Source of the DNA: CAMTVQ01 sp947085255
GTDB taxonomy: Bacteria > Bacteroidota > Bacteroidia > Sphingobacteriales > Sphingobacteriaceae
Reading direction: 5' to 3'
Assembly: GCA_947085255.1 (NCBI GenBank)
Contig: CAMTVQ010000012.1
Span: 8,867 to 72,866, forward strand
DNA length: 64,000 nt
The notes under the pieces were generated by a model. It saw only the letters and a list, made by a program, of their open reading frames with translations, was not told the DNA's origin and ran no database searches. Positions 36,917 through 46,174 of this stretch are shown here, piece after piece. Position 1 is the stretch's first letter; the number at the start of each line of letters is the position of its first letter. The position numbers were made by a program, and so were the translations under genes.

Positions 36917-38340
36917 TTTACGGACTCTTTACTCCAAATATCTAATTTGATAATTAGGGCAATGCAAAACAGAAATACCGATCCTGTTTTGTCAGATTCT
37001 ACCATATCTCCCAGCATTAAATGCACCAAAAATACGATTAGTGAAAAGTAAGTTGCTATGGTTAGCCGCTGTATGTCTACAGATTGTGTACGGTGATAAA
37101 TTTTGTGCGCATACCACAATAACAATATGTAGAGTATAACAAATAATGAAAATCCAATAATACCCTGTTCCGAAAAAACCATCAAAAAGTAATTATGGGT
37201 GGTAGAGTGCTCTTGGTTATCACTTATGTTGGTTTTAAATGCTGTAATGGTGTATCGTTTGTATTCGGGGTAAAAGGTATTTGTACCTGTTCCGGTAAAA
37301 GGATGTGCCTTTATCATATTAGTAGCAGCAACCCACCTATACACACGCTCCATACCTGATACGTCTTCTAATTTATAGGTAGCCTCTAAGTGTTTCTCGA
37401 AATTACCTTTATTGAAGAAAGTCTTGTTATAATCTGGGGCAAAATCTAAATACTTATTGTTATGGCTCAGGTAAAATAAAGAAGCTATTATAGCTACAAC
37501 GCCTACTGCAAGTGATATAGGAAACAATCGTTTTTTTAGTAGCCATACTGCCACTAGTGCTATAGGTAGCGATAGCCATGTAGTACGGGTGTAAGAAATA
37601 GCAATGGCTACCAAGAATAAAAGAACGCCAAAATGAATCCAATAGTTTTTTAAGCTGTGCTTGTAGTACCAATTACTGGCATACCACACAAAAGGAATTA
37701 CGAGTCCGCAAAGGGTAGAAAAACCTACATGGTTAGCAAAAAAAGGACCAACGGCGCTTCCAATTTCTCCAAACCCAAAACCACCAGCAGCATGGCGAGC
37801 TACACATACAGCAATTACAATAGAAAGCGATGCGAATAATGCCCAAAAGGTAGCTCTAAAGTCGTCGATACGTTGTAATATAAAGGCGGGGATAAAAATA
37901 AAAGCAGCAAAAAACCATAGTTTTGCAGCAAAATATTTGATAGATAGGGCGGGAGCAACAGAATAAAAAATGCTACATACCATCCAAATTAATTGCAAAC
38001 CGAGTATTACAACTAATGGGTGTGTCATAAAACGATCATTCGCTTTTTTGCCAACTGCAAAAAAACCAATAAGCACAGCCAATAGCGCTATCATTAGCGG
38101 TTCAGAAAAGAGCGTAAGCGTAAAAGTTCCTATACTGTAATCAATAGACAATGGGATGCTCACCCATAAAAGATAATAGATACTGCGTGCTTGAGTAATT
38201 GCCATTAATGCTCCTAAAATGCAAAAAGGAGCTATAAGAAATAGTAAATTGCCTTTAGCAAAACCCGTTAGTATAGCTATAAGGGAGCAAGTAGTAAGCA
38301 AAAAAAAAGCAACTTTATAGCCTTTTGTTGGGTTACTCAT
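36868..38340 (-). CDS. O-antigen ligase / polymerase family membrane protein
   Basis: 490 residues, with roughly eleven hydrophobic segments and a long periplasmic loop around residues 300-385. The Wzy_C-type segment is visible there ('KAHPFTGTGTNTFYPEYKRY' then 'STTHNYFLMVFSEQGIIG'). The family attaches or polymerises surface polysaccharide. It lies downstream of wzz-like and flippase genes and overlaps the former by 8 bp. The last 20 residues run antisense to the end of the phosphatase gene. Confidence 0.88.
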   Translation of the reverse strand: MSNPTKGYKVAFFLLTTCSLIAILTGFAKGNLLFLIAPFCILGALMAITQARSIYYLLWVSIPLSIDYSIGTFTLTLFSEPLMIALLAVLIGFFAVGKKANDRFMTHPLVVILGLQLIWMVCSIFYSVAPALSIKYFAAKLWFFAAFIFIPAFILQRIDDFRATFWALFASLSIVIAVCVARHAAGGFGFGEIGSAVGPFFANHVGFSTLCGLVIPFVWYASNWYYKHSLKNYWIHFGVLLFLVAIAISYTRTTWLSLPIALVAVWLLKKRLFPISLAVGVVAIIASLFYLSHNNKYLDFAPDYNKTFFNKGNFEKHLEATYKLEDVSGMERVYRWVAATNMIKAHPFTGTGTNTFYPEYKRYTITAFKTNISDNQEHSTTHNYFLMVFSEQGIIGFSLFVILYILLLWYAHKIYHRTQSVDIQRLTIATYFSLIVFLVHLMLGDMVESDKTGSVFLFCIALIIKLDIWSKESVNQKNLQESKVISSETD

Positions 38341-39442
38341 TTTTTAAGTACTGTGCCAAAGTAGCACCGTAAGTTTCGATAATTACGGCAAATAGCAACG
38401 ATAAAATAAAGGTGATGCCCATGCTTGCTACTACAATAAGCCAACGTATAGGTTTTGATTTGCGAGGGGCAGGTTCTGCTTTTTCGATGATAAAAATAGT
38501 GCTGCTAATATTGCTAGTAGCTAATTTTACTTGTTGTAATAACTCTTCGGCATACGCTAGTTCGGTAGCTTTTTGGTCTATCTCGTTTTCTAATGAGGTG
38601 ACGATGCCTGCTCCTTTGTTAAAGTCGTTAGTAGCAAGCTTAGAGAAGTTTTTTTGTCGTTCTTCTAAACCGCTAATGGTAGCTCTTAAGTTTACAATGA
38701 TGGTATCCTTGTCGTTGTATCTTTTTTCAAGTATTTTAAGCTTGGCTTTATTCATTGCCAAGTCGTTGCTGGTAGTACTGGTTTCTTCCGAAAGTAGTTC
38801 GGCTTGAGTTTTAGCGTCAAATATTCCATACTGCTTGCGTATGTTATTAATACTATCATTAAGATGATTAAATAACGTAAGTTTTTCGTTGTAGCGTTTT
38901 GTGAAAACAGATAGGTTTTTACTGTTGTTCTCAACTAATATTTTTTGGTTTATCAAATCAATCTGAGCAACAATTTCATTTACCATATCACAGGCTTGCT
39001 GCTTGTCTTTGTCGTAAACAATTACTTCTAAGGCACCCAAATCGTTTTTTTGTAATTGGTAATTACTATTAAACTCTTTTAAAATATATTCACGGTGATA
39101 AGGTGTTTCAGTAGAATCAATATCATAATCGGTATATAAATCGAATTTATGGATGATGTGAAAAGCCAGTTTTGATGAATTACCAATAGATAGCAATCGG
39201 TCAATGTCATTGTCTGTACCAAAAATTTCACTTCCATCAGCGTTTCCCGAAAAAAGCGTTTTTGTATCTGCCGCTTGCGAGCTGGCTGCATAAAAATTAC
39301 TTACCGATTTGTATTCGTTAGGTAGCAATAAGGCTACAGTTACGGATGCAGTTAGGGCAATTAGCGTAGCTATAATAATGGGCTTTCGCCACTTAATGGT
39401 TATGCGAATTATTTCAAGTAATGTTAAATCAGTATTTGTCAT
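38333..39442 (-). CDS. Wzz-type polysaccharide chain-length determinant
   Basis: 369 residues with a first membrane span at about residues 19-41 ('IIIATLIALTASVTVALLL'), the Wzz segment 'PNEYKSVSNFYAAS', a coiled-coil-rich periplasmic region (residues about 170-300) and a second span near the C-terminus ('WLIVVASMGITFILSLLFA'). There is no tyrosine-kinase domain, so it is the pure co-polymerase form. It sits between the flippase and O-antigen ligase genes, which suggests a Wzx/Wzy-type surface polysaccharide. Confidence 0.88.
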   Translation of the reverse strand: MTNTDLTLLEIIRITIKWRKPIIIATLIALTASVTVALLLPNEYKSVSNFYAASSQAADTKTLFSGNADGSEIFGTDNDIDRLLSIGNSSKLAFHIIHKFDLYTDYDIDSTETPYHREYILKEFNSNYQLQKNDLGALEVIVYDKDKQQACDMVNEIVAQIDLINQKILVENNSKNLSVFTKRYNEKLTLFNHLNDSINNIRKQYGIFDAKTQAELLSEETSTTSNDLAMNKAKLKILEKRYNDKDTIIVNLRATISGLEERQKNFSKLATNDFNKGAGIVTSLENEIDQKATELAYAEELLQQVKLATSNISSTIFIIEKAEPAPRKSKPIRWLIVVASMGITFILSLLFAVIIETYGATLAQYLKNE

Positions 39443-39458
39443 CAGCTAATTAAAGCGA

Positions 39459-39466
39459 CAAAAATA
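39459..39466 (-). promoter_or_regulatory. Candidate -7 box before the Wzz-like gene
   Basis: Minus-strand TATTTTTG matches TAnnTTTG and lies 17 bp before the ATG at 39442. No clear -33 box is seen, so this is weak. Confidence 0.28.
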
Positions 39467-39491
39467 CATATTATAAGCAAGAGAATAAGGC

Positions 39492-40922
39492 CTATTTATT
39501 TAAGAGTTTACGGATATCTTTAAGTGGAATAATATCTGTAATGAAGAGAGTGAAAAGAGCAATTGCCCCCGAACCTAAAAAGGCAATAAACCAATTGGTA
39601 ATAAGCAGTTTTAGGATAAGATTGCTCGCAATCGTTACTCCTATTATTAAAGCTAATGATGCTATATAGCGTATATTAAACGATAGCTCACATGTTTTAA
39701 AGGCCATTGTCATTTGCACTAGCGAAACACAGCTAAGCGTAAATAAAGCACTATAAGCAGCGCCTTTGGCACCATATATAGGAATGAACCATAGGTTTAA
39801 AGAGATATTAATAACTAACCCAGCTATGGCTATGACATTAAGAAGCTTAATGTTACCATTTGCAGTTAGTAAAGTGCCAAAAATATAGGTAGTAGACATT
39901 CCTAACAACGCCATCATTAAAACAGAAAAGGTTGTTACTATATGCGAGGCAGTATCTGGGGTGTATAATATGTTTACTATAGCTTCTGCATGAAACCAAC
40001 AACCAATACAAAGTATACTGCAAGGCAGTAGAAGCAATGAAAAACTTAATTTTGTGAGTGAAGCAACCGATTCCTTGGCTTTAACCATTCGCGAAAAAAT
40101 AGGGAGCAATAATCCTGACATTAAAAAGGCAAACATGTTTATGGCATCAAATAGCCGATAGGCAGCGGCGTAGTAGCCAGCTTCAGTTTTTCCATTGGAA
40201 AGTAAACGTTCAATAAGTACTACATCAATTCGTAAGTACAATGTCATTACTACCGAAAGTATGGCGTATGGATAGCACTGGCGTAAAATAATGATGAGTA
40301 AAGGTAAGTTCCATTTTAATCTTAACCACTGTGCCTTCTGTAATACGCATAACATGGCAACCACTCCTGTAATGAAAAAAGCGATGGTTTGTGCATAAAT
40401 AAACCAAGCAATATCAAAGGTGTTTGTTAGCAAGAGTAAAGGAGCACACAGGATAATCATTATCAACTTATCTAAAATAGATATTAGGCTATCGGTCTTA
40501 AATAAGTGTAATCCTGCCAAATTGGATCGTAGGTAGATGATAAATGAACTGAGCACTTGATTGAATACCAGCACTAATAAGAGGTGTAGTTCATATCCCG
40601 AGTAGCCAACTATAAATGCCCATAATAAGGTAAGAAGAATATATACAAACGATAATAATACTTTTATAATGGTAACATTAGATAAGTATTTGCTCAGTAA
40701 TTGGTTGTGTTGAGCAATGTTGCGGTTGTTAAAGTTAGTAATGCCCATATCGAGCACAACATTTAGTAAAAAGGAAAAATTGAGCAAAACATAATACATG
40801 CCATATGTTTCGGGCCCAGTTATATTTTGCACCTGACGATCGATACCAAAAATCCAGATAGGCTTAACCAGTAGATTGATGAAAAGAAGCAGCAAAAGGT
40901 TAGTAACAAATTTACGCTGCAT
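39492..40922 (-). CDS. Oligosaccharide flippase (Wzx-like, MATE/MOP superfamily)
   Basis: 476 residues, almost wholly hydrophobic with 12-14 membrane spans. 'GPETYGMYYVLLNFSFLLNV' and 'SNGKTEAGYYAAAYRLFDAI' are typical of polysaccharide-biosynthesis flippases, as is 'YGAKGAAYSALFTLSCVSL'. It should flip lipid-linked repeat units across the inner membrane. It is followed, in its own direction, by the Wzz-like and O-antigen ligase genes after 49 bp, and preceded by a methyltransferase gene 12 bp away. Confidence 0.9.
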   Translation of the reverse strand: MQRKFVTNLLLLLFINLLVKPIWIFGIDRQVQNITGPETYGMYYVLLNFSFLLNVVLDMGITNFNNRNIAQHNQLLSKYLSNVTIIKVLLSFVYILLTLLWAFIVGYSGYELHLLLVLVFNQVLSSFIIYLRSNLAGLHLFKTDSLISILDKLIMIILCAPLLLLTNTFDIAWFIYAQTIAFFITGVVAMLCVLQKAQWLRLKWNLPLLIIILRQCYPYAILSVVMTLYLRIDVVLIERLLSNGKTEAGYYAAAYRLFDAINMFAFLMSGLLLPIFSRMVKAKESVASLTKLSFSLLLLPCSILCIGCWFHAEAIVNILYTPDTASHIVTTFSVLMMALLGMSTTYIFGTLLTANGNIKLLNVIAIAGLVINISLNLWFIPIYGAKGAAYSALFTLSCVSLVQMTMAFKTCELSFNIRYIASLALIIGVTIASNLILKLLITNWFIAFLGSGAIALFTLFITDIIPLKDIRKLLNK

Positions 40923-40934
40923 AGCTATAGCTTA

Positions 40935-41669
40935 TTATAAAGATGCTTTAATAAGCATATTAGGACTCAATAAAACACTCTTAGATGGTCTTCCTGAGGC
41001 AAAAAGAATAATTTTAATGGAGAATTGAATGATGTTCCAAAGGAGTTTTCGTACTAGTTCTTTTAAAAATCCATTTACATAAATAGTAGCTCCAGTCACC
41101 TTAACATTGCCAAAACCACAACTATGTAGCACCTGACTAATAGAACTAGCATTTAAAAAATTCTCATGCGTAAAATCGCCATTGGCAAATAAACTGGCAA
41201 ATGGGGCGTCAAGGTTAGGTGTTCTAAAAATAGCTCTTCCATCAGCATTTAAAGAAGTTCGTAACAACTGTAAAATAACTACTAATTCATCTTTGGTAAA
41301 ATGTTCGATAATATCTACGCCAATTATGACATCAAACTTGCCTTTATGGTTTTGTAGGTAAGGAATTAAATCTGCTTTAAATACTTCGTTAATATGTAGC
41401 TGATGGGCTATAGCCACCTGCTCATCACTAATATCTATCCCAACGATATTGGTATATCCTGCTTTTTTCAAGCAACTAATTAGCGAGCCAAAACCACATC
41501 CTATTTCTAAAATGTTAATGGATTTGTCTTTTGGTAAAAGGGGTACCATATCAGCTTCAAACTGTTTTGCATCAATTGCAAATTGTTTTTGTATGCTGTT
41601 TATATCAATATTCCTACCTATGTGCGTGGTAAAATAGTCTTTATACAAAACTTCACGGTACTGGCTCAT
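40935..41669 (-). CDS. Class I SAM-dependent methyltransferase
   Basis: About 244 residues from the ATG at 41669; a TTG at 41687 would add six residues. Motif I is 'SINILEIGCGFGSLISCL', then 'IVGIDISDEQVAIAHQL' and 'FDVIIGVDIIEHFTKDELV', the Methyltransf_11/23 pattern. The 'AIFRTPNLDAPFASLFANGD' segment resembles methyltransferases in polysaccharide clusters, but the acceptor is unknown. It heads the polysaccharide run and is divergent from the GT9 gene, 54 bp away. Confidence 0.88.
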   Translation of the reverse strand: MSQYREVLYKDYFTTHIGRNIDINSIQKQFAIDAKQFEADMVPLLPKDKSINILEIGCGFGSLISCLKKAGYTNIVGIDISDEQVAIAHQLHINEVFKADLIPYLQNHKGKFDVIIGVDIIEHFTKDELVVILQLLRTSLNADGRAIFRTPNLDAPFASLFANGDFTHENFLNASSISQVLHSCGFGNVKVTGATIYVNGFLKELVRKLLWNIIQFSIKIILFASGRPSKSVLLSPNMLIKASL

Positions 41670-41678
41670 TAGCGCTCT

Positions 41679-41712
41679 TTTGCGCAAAATTAGGATAAAA
41701 TAGATACTTTTG
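41679..41712 (+). promoter_or_regulatory. Candidate promoter of the GT9-rnhB-gcvT run
   Basis: TTTG (41679-41682) and TACTTTTG (41705-41712) are 22 bp apart, matching the Bacteroidota -33/-7 pattern. The predicted start of transcription is only a few bases before the ATG at 41724. Confidence 0.42.
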
Positions 41713-41723
41713 ACAAATAAACC

Positions 41724-42749
41724 ATGCGAGTACCCGAAAAAGTAATATTCTTTCTCTCTCTACTCAGTTCCAAACTGTTTAATGCTTTTACCAATCCCCA
41801 AAAAGTAAGCCCCAAGCGTATTTTAATCATCAAGATAGATGAGCTGGGTGATATGGTGAATAGCGTGCATGTGTTTCAATTGCTTGAGAATCGTTACCCA
41901 ACTGCCGAAATTACGGTGTGGTGCAAGCCATTTTGCAAACCGTTAATCGAAAATGATCCCCACCTAACAGCTGTTGTTACTTCTGCCGCTCAGCTGCATG
42001 GTAGATATGATGTAATAGTTGATCTGCGCGGCACCTTACATTCTATTTGGGTAGCATTTAAAAATTTTCCGAGCTACCGTGTAGATAGAGGAACCATTCG
42101 GCTGCGCAATAAAATAGCTGGAGGTCATCCGCACGAAGTAGTTACTAATTACCAGATTATAGCACCGCTGGTGGGGCCGTTACAGCAACCATTAGTGCTA
42201 CAGCTATACCCATCAGTACAACAGCGGGAACGAGCACAAGCATTTGCTGATAAAAAGGCACTTCAACATTTTGCCGTGTTGCATGTAGGTGCACGAAGGG
42301 CATTAAGACGTTGGTCTGCACCACGATTTGCAGCATTGGCAAACTATCTGAAGCAGCAAAAGAATATGGATATTGTATTTGCTGGTGATGCTTCCGATTT
42401 GCCACTAATTGCCCAAGTACAAGCATTACTATCTTTTAATACGGTGGTGGCTGCTGCCGAACTCAATCTTATGGAATTTGCTGCGCTTTTGAGTGCTGCC
42501 GAACTATTTGTGGGTAATGAAAGTGGCCCCTTGCATATAGCTGCCGCTATGCAAACTCCTACGGTTGGTTTGTATGGACCAGGGGAACCTATTACTTTTT
42601 ATCCGTACGGACCAAAAAGTAGGTATGTGCACCATGTGTTGGCGTGTAATCCTTGCGATCAAATACATTGTGTGCATGCAGATAATCCATGTATTGAACG
42701 GATTACGCTTGCTGAGGTAATTGTTCAAATAACAGATTTAGGACTATAA
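41724..42749 (+). CDS. Glycosyltransferase family 9 (heptosyltransferase-like)
   Basis: 341 residues. The N-terminal domain has 'RILIIKIDELGDMVNSVHVF' and the C-terminal domain has the nucleotide-sugar site 'LFVGNESGPLHIAAAMQTPT' and 'VGLYGPGEPITFYPYGP'. GT9 enzymes transfer heptose or related sugars to lipopolysaccharide core. Cysteines at 'LACNPCDQIHCVHADNPCIE' are as in LPS heptosyltransferases. It ends on the first base of rnhB, so the two are coupled. Confidence 0.9.
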   Translation: MRVPEKVIFFLSLLSSKLFNAFTNPQKVSPKRILIIKIDELGDMVNSVHVFQLLENRYPTAEITVWCKPFCKPLIENDPHLTAVVTSAAQLHGRYDVIVDLRGTLHSIWVAFKNFPSYRVDRGTIRLRNKIAGGHPHEVVTNYQIIAPLVGPLQQPLVLQLYPSVQQRERAQAFADKKALQHFAVLHVGARRALRRWSAPRFAALANYLKQQKNMDIVFAGDASDLPLIAQVQALLSFNTVVAAAELNLMEFAALLSAAELFVGNESGPLHIAAAMQTPTVGLYGPGEPITFYPYGPKSRYVHHVLACNPCDQIHCVHADNPCIERITLAEVIVQITDLGL

Positions 42750-43357
42750 TGCTTTTACCCTATTTTGATCAACATAAAATAGAAGCTGGTTGCGACGAAG
42801 CAGGCAGGGGTTGTTTAGCAGGTCCTGTAGTAGCTGCTGCAGTAATTTTACCTCAAAATTTTAGGTGTAAAGAGTTAAATGATAGTAAGCAGTTATCCGA
42901 AAAAAAGCGGTTGTACCTCCGCACGATTATTGAGCAAGAAGCTATTAGTTATGCTGTAGCAAGTTGTACGCCTCAAGAGATTGATACGATTAATATTTTA
43001 AAAGCCTCTTTTTTGGCTATGCATAGGGCTATCGACCAACTAAGGGTTTTACCCGAACAATTATTAATCGACGGAAACCGGTTTACAACCTATAAAAGCA
43101 TTCCGCATCACTGTATTGTAAAAGGTGACGGAAAATACTTAGCTATTGCAGCGGCTTCTGTATTAGCAAAAACCTATCGTGATGAGTATATGGAAACATT
43201 GCATGACCACTTTGGTAGCTACAATTGGAAGCAAAACAAAGGCTATCCAACAAAGTCACACCGTACTGCTATTAAAGAGCATGGTGTAACGCTGCATCAT
43301 CGGTTGAGTTTTGCATTGTTGCCTAAACAATTAGAATTGCTACTTTTGCACAAATAA
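42749..43357 (+). CDS. rnhB: Ribonuclease HII
   Basis: 202 residues with 'IEAGCDEAGRGCLAGPVVAA' (catalytic Asp-Glu pair) near residue 12, 'LNDSKQLSEKKR', 'LLIDGNRF' and 'AAASVLAKTYRDEYM'. It removes ribonucleotides from DNA by cutting RNA-DNA hybrids. The start codon overlaps the last base of the GT9 gene. The length and motifs are standard. Confidence 0.96.
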   Translation: MLLPYFDQHKIEAGCDEAGRGCLAGPVVAAAVILPQNFRCKELNDSKQLSEKKRLYLRTIIEQEAISYAVASCTPQEIDTINILKASFLAMHRAIDQLRVLPEQLLIDGNRFTTYKSIPHHCIVKGDGKYLAIAAASVLAKTYRDEYMETLHDHFGSYNWKQNKGYPTKSHRTAIKEHGVTLHHRLSFALLPKQLELLLLHK

Positions 43358-43368
43358 ACTGATTTTAG

Positions 43369-44451
43369 ATGAAGAGCACCGCTTTAACCAATGTACATAT
43401 TTCTTTAGGAGCTAAAATGGTTCCTTTTGCAGGATACAATATGCCTGTGCAATACGCAGGAATTAATGTTGAACACGAAACTGTTCGCAAGGCTGTTGGG
43501 GTGTTTGATGTCAGCCACATGGGCGAGTTTATTCTTAAGGGCGAGCATGCCTTAGATTTGATTCAGCGTGTAACCAGTAATGATGCTGCCAAACTATATG
43601 ACGGGAAAGTACAGTATACATATCTACCTAATGAAAATGGAGGAATTGTAGACGATTTATTGGTATACCGCTTGGACGAAAAAACCTATATGTTGGTAGT
43701 AAATGCCTCTAATATTGAAAAAGATTGGAATTGGATTAGCAAATACAACACGAAAGGAGTAGAAATGCACAACATTTCGGATAAAACTTCTTTACTGGCT
43801 ATACAAGGTCCTAAATCGGCAGATGCTTTGCAGAGTCTTACTGATATTGATTTAAAGGGAATGGAGTATTACAGTTTCCAAAAAGGCAAATTTGCAGGTA
43901 TTGATAATGTAATAGTTTCGGCAACAGGTTATACAGGTGCTGGTGGATTTGAAATTTATTTTGATAATGAGCATGCTGAGCATATTTGGGAAGCCCTTTT
44001 TACAGCTGGCGAAGCTTTTGGTATTCAACCTATTGGCTTAGGAGCTCGTGATACATTGCGTTTGGAAATGGGCTTTTGTTTATATGGTAATGATATTGAT
44101 GATACTACCTCTCCTTTAGAGGCAGGATTGGGTTGGGTAACTAAATTTACCAAAGAGTTTACCAATGCTAAAAACCTATTGGCTCAAAAAGAGCAAGGGG
44201 TAGCACGTAAATTAGTAGCTTTTGAAATGATTGACAGGGGTATTCCACGCCATGATTATGAAATTGTAGATGCAGCTGGTGCTGTAATCGGTAAAGTAAC
44301 ATCAGGAACACAATCTCCATCTTTACAAAAAGCAATTGGATTGGGTTATGTGATGTTGCCATTCTCTAAAGAAAATAGCGAAATTTTTATCAGTATACGT
44401 GATGCCAAAGTAAAGGCACAGGTGGTAAAATTGCCGTTCTACAAAAATTAA
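43369..44451 (+). CDS. gcvT: Glycine cleavage system T protein
   Basis: 360 residues, opening 'MKSTALTNVHISLGAKMVPF' and containing 'AVGVFDVSHMGEFILKG', the folate-site segment 'VSATGYTGAGGFEIYF', and 'IGLGARDTLRLEMGFCLYG'. It is the aminomethyltransferase that passes the aminomethyl carbon from H protein to tetrahydrofolate. gcvH and gcvP are not here. In this phylum gcvT often stands apart. The C-terminal barrel ('GIPRHDYEIVDAAGAVIGKV') is complete. Confidence 0.96.
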   Translation: MKSTALTNVHISLGAKMVPFAGYNMPVQYAGINVEHETVRKAVGVFDVSHMGEFILKGEHALDLIQRVTSNDAAKLYDGKVQYTYLPNENGGIVDDLLVYRLDEKTYMLVVNASNIEKDWNWISKYNTKGVEMHNISDKTSLLAIQGPKSADALQSLTDIDLKGMEYYSFQKGKFAGIDNVIVSATGYTGAGGFEIYFDNEHAEHIWEALFTAGEAFGIQPIGLGARDTLRLEMGFCLYGNDIDDTTSPLEAGLGWVTKFTKEFTNAKNLLAQKEQGVARKLVAFEMIDRGIPRHDYEIVDAAGAVIGKVTSGTQSPSLQKAIGLGYVMLPFSKENSEIFISIRDAKVKAQVVKLPFYKN

Positions 44452-44458
44452 TAACCTC

Positions 44459-44525
44459 TTGTCATGCTGAGGAACGAAGCATCCAGTACTTTGGATGGAG
44501 ATTCTTCGCTATGCTCAGAATGACA
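44459..44525. repeat. Palindromic interspersed repeat (GTCATGCTGAG type)
   Basis: Imperfect inverted arms TTGTCATGCTGAGGAACGAA and CTTCGCTATGCTCAGAATGA face each other in the gcvT-comB gap. It belongs to the same family as the partial copy at 12951-13018. Confidence 0.7.
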
Positions 44526-44537
44526 TAAAAAAATCAG

Positions 44538-45272
44538 GTGAAAAAACTCGAAGTTTGTTTAACTCCGGCATTATTGCCCTGCTATGAAATACAGCAAAGT
44601 ATTGTAGTGGTAATAGACGTATTGCGCGCCACCTCATCCATGTGTTATGCGTTTGAGAATGGAGTTTCTACTATTATTCCGGTAGCCACTGTAGAAGAAT
44701 GCCAAGCGTATGCAGGTAAAGGTTATTTACTGGCGGCAGAACGTAATGGGGAGGTTGTAGCGGGGTTTGATTTTGGCAACTCTCCATTTAGCTATACCGC
44801 CGAAAAGGTATCGGGCAAAACCATCGTACTCACTACTACCAATGGTACTAAGGCTATAGAACTTTCTAAAGCCGCCCATAAAGTAGTAATTGGTTCTTTT
44901 TTGAACTTATCTGCATTGTGCGACTGGTTAAAAAACCAGAATAAGGATGTTTTATTGTTGTGTGCAGGATGGAAGGATAAAATTAATTTAGAGGATACCT
45001 TATTAGCTGGTGCGGTAATGCAGCGGTTAAAATCGGAGTTCGATTATTATTGTGATGCCGCTATTGCCGCAGAAGATTTGTACCTATTAGCAAAAGATGA
45101 TTTGAGAACCTATTTGTATAAATCTTCTCATTCGCAGCGCATGGCCGAATTGAATATAGAACTAGATGTTCAGTTTTGCTTGCAGGTAGATAAAACGACT
45201 GTTGTGCCCGTACTAGAAAACGGAGTAATTAAGCTACAGAGTAGTAATAAAAAAGTAGAAGTACAGTCTTAA
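44538..45272 (+). CDS. comB: 2-phosphosulfolactate phosphatase
   Basis: 244 residues from a GTG start; the repeat just before leaves no earlier start. 'SIVVVIDVLRATSSMCYAFE' and 'AERNGEVVAGFDFGNSPF' are ComB hallmarks, with 'GKTIVLTTTNGTKAI' and 'VLLLCAGWKDKINLEDTLLA'. The family hydrolyses 2-phosphosulfolactate in coenzyme M or sulfolactate metabolism, but in Bacteroidota it is common and may instead help make sulfonolipids. This last point is inference. It converges on the MazG-like gene. Confidence 0.9.
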   Translation: MKKLEVCLTPALLPCYEIQQSIVVVIDVLRATSSMCYAFENGVSTIIPVATVEECQAYAGKGYLLAAERNGEVVAGFDFGNSPFSYTAEKVSGKTIVLTTTNGTKAIELSKAAHKVVIGSFLNLSALCDWLKNQNKDVLLLCAGWKDKINLEDTLLAGAVMQRLKSEFDYYCDAAIAAEDLYLLAKDDLRTYLYKSSHSQRMAELNIELDVQFCLQVDKTTVVPVLENGVIKLQSSNKKVEVQS

Positions 45273-45279
45273 ATATACT

Positions 45280-45606
45280 TTACCCTAATTTGGGATTATT
45301 TTTATGCCGCTCGGTATCTCGAATGGTTTTTTTCTCTAAATTTTTCTCCAGCGCTTGGGTTAAATCTACACCTGTTTGGTTGGCTAAACAAATTACTACA
45401 AAAAGCACGTCAGCCAATTCATCGCTTAGTTCCTTCGTTTTGTCGCTCTCTTTTTCCGACTGCTCGCCATACCTGCGGGCAATAATACGCGCTACTTCAC
45501 CTACTTCTTCGGTAAGCATAGCCATGTTGGTGAGTTCATTAAAATAGCGTACACCTGTAGTTTTTATCCAGGTATCTACTGTTTTTTGGGCTTCTTCTAT
45601 GGTCAT
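45280..45606 (-). CDS. MazG-like nucleotide pyrophosphohydrolase
   Basis: 108 residues with the EExxE-type metal motif 'MLTEEVGEVARIIARRYGEQ' and 'KELSDELADVLFVVICLANQ', typical of the MazG/all-alpha NTP-PPase superfamily (short single-domain form). It probably hydrolyses a house-cleaning NTP, though the substrate is unknown. It is the last gene of the minus-strand operon after dtd, which starts its neighbour 5 bp away. Confidence 0.9.
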   Translation of the reverse strand: MTIEEAQKTVDTWIKTTGVRYFNELTNMAMLTEEVGEVARIIARRYGEQSEKESDKTKELSDELADVLFVVICLANQTGVDLTQALEKNLEKKTIRDTERHKNNPKLG

Positions 45607-45611
45607 GTCTG

Positions 45612-46064
45612 TTATTCTCGATTTTTAGAGTCTATGGTAATGGTTACAGGGCCATCGTTTACTAAGCTTATTTGCATATCGGCACCAAATATTCCTGTGG
45701 CAATAGGTTTGTGCAGTAATTGGCTAAGTTGGTGGATGCAATATTCGTACAGGGGTATTGCTTGTTCTGGGCGGGCTGCACGAATGAACGAGGGGCGATT
45801 GCCTTTTTTTGTAGCGGCATGCAAGGTAAATTGGCTGATGAGTAATAGCTCACCTTTTACATCAAGTAAAGAACGATTCATTAGACCTTGCTCATCTCCA
45901 AAAATGCGGAGGTTTGCTATTTTTTGGCAAAGCCAATCGGCATCTTCTGCTGTATCCTTTTCTTCAATACCTAATAGTACCACTAAACCGGCATGAATAG
46001 CAGCATGGCTTTTACCGCCAATGTGTACCGATGCCTGAGTTACACGTTGTAGTATAACACGCAT
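45612..46064 (-). CDS. dtd: D-aminoacyl-tRNA deacylase
   Basis: 150 residues with the catalytic 'ELLLISQFTLHAATKKGNRP' and the C-terminal cross-subunit motif 'SLVNDGPVTITID' (NxGPxT-like). It removes D-amino acids and mischarged glycine from tRNA. The family length is about 145, so this is full. It lies 4 bp after the 34-residue small protein in the operon. Confidence 0.96.
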   Translation of the reverse strand: MRVILQRVTQASVHIGGKSHAAIHAGLVVLLGIEEKDTAEDADWLCQKIANLRIFGDEQGLMNRSLLDVKGELLLISQFTLHAATKKGNRPSFIRAARPEQAIPLYEYCIHQLSQLLHKPIATGIFGADMQISLVNDGPVTITIDSKNRE

Positions 46065-46068
46065 GCTA

Positions 46069-46173
46069 TCAGTGTGACATCTTTTTAGACTTTTTATCGG
46101 TATAATTGATATACAACAATGCTATAACCGCAAAAACAGACATCATTAACCCTAAATAAATTACATTTTCCAT
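46069..46173 (-). CDS. 34-residue membrane peptide
   Basis: A very short reading frame, MENVIYLGLMMSVFAVIALL as its first 20 residues, then a hydrophilic Lys-rich tail ending KKMSH. One membrane span is clear. It starts one base after the stop of the 62-residue small membrane protein and ends 4 bp before dtd. The tight fit in the operon argues that it is a real gene. I do not know its function. Confidence 0.65.
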   Translation of the reverse strand: MENVIYLGLMMSVFAVIALLYINYTDKKSKKMSH

Positions 46174-46174
46174 T

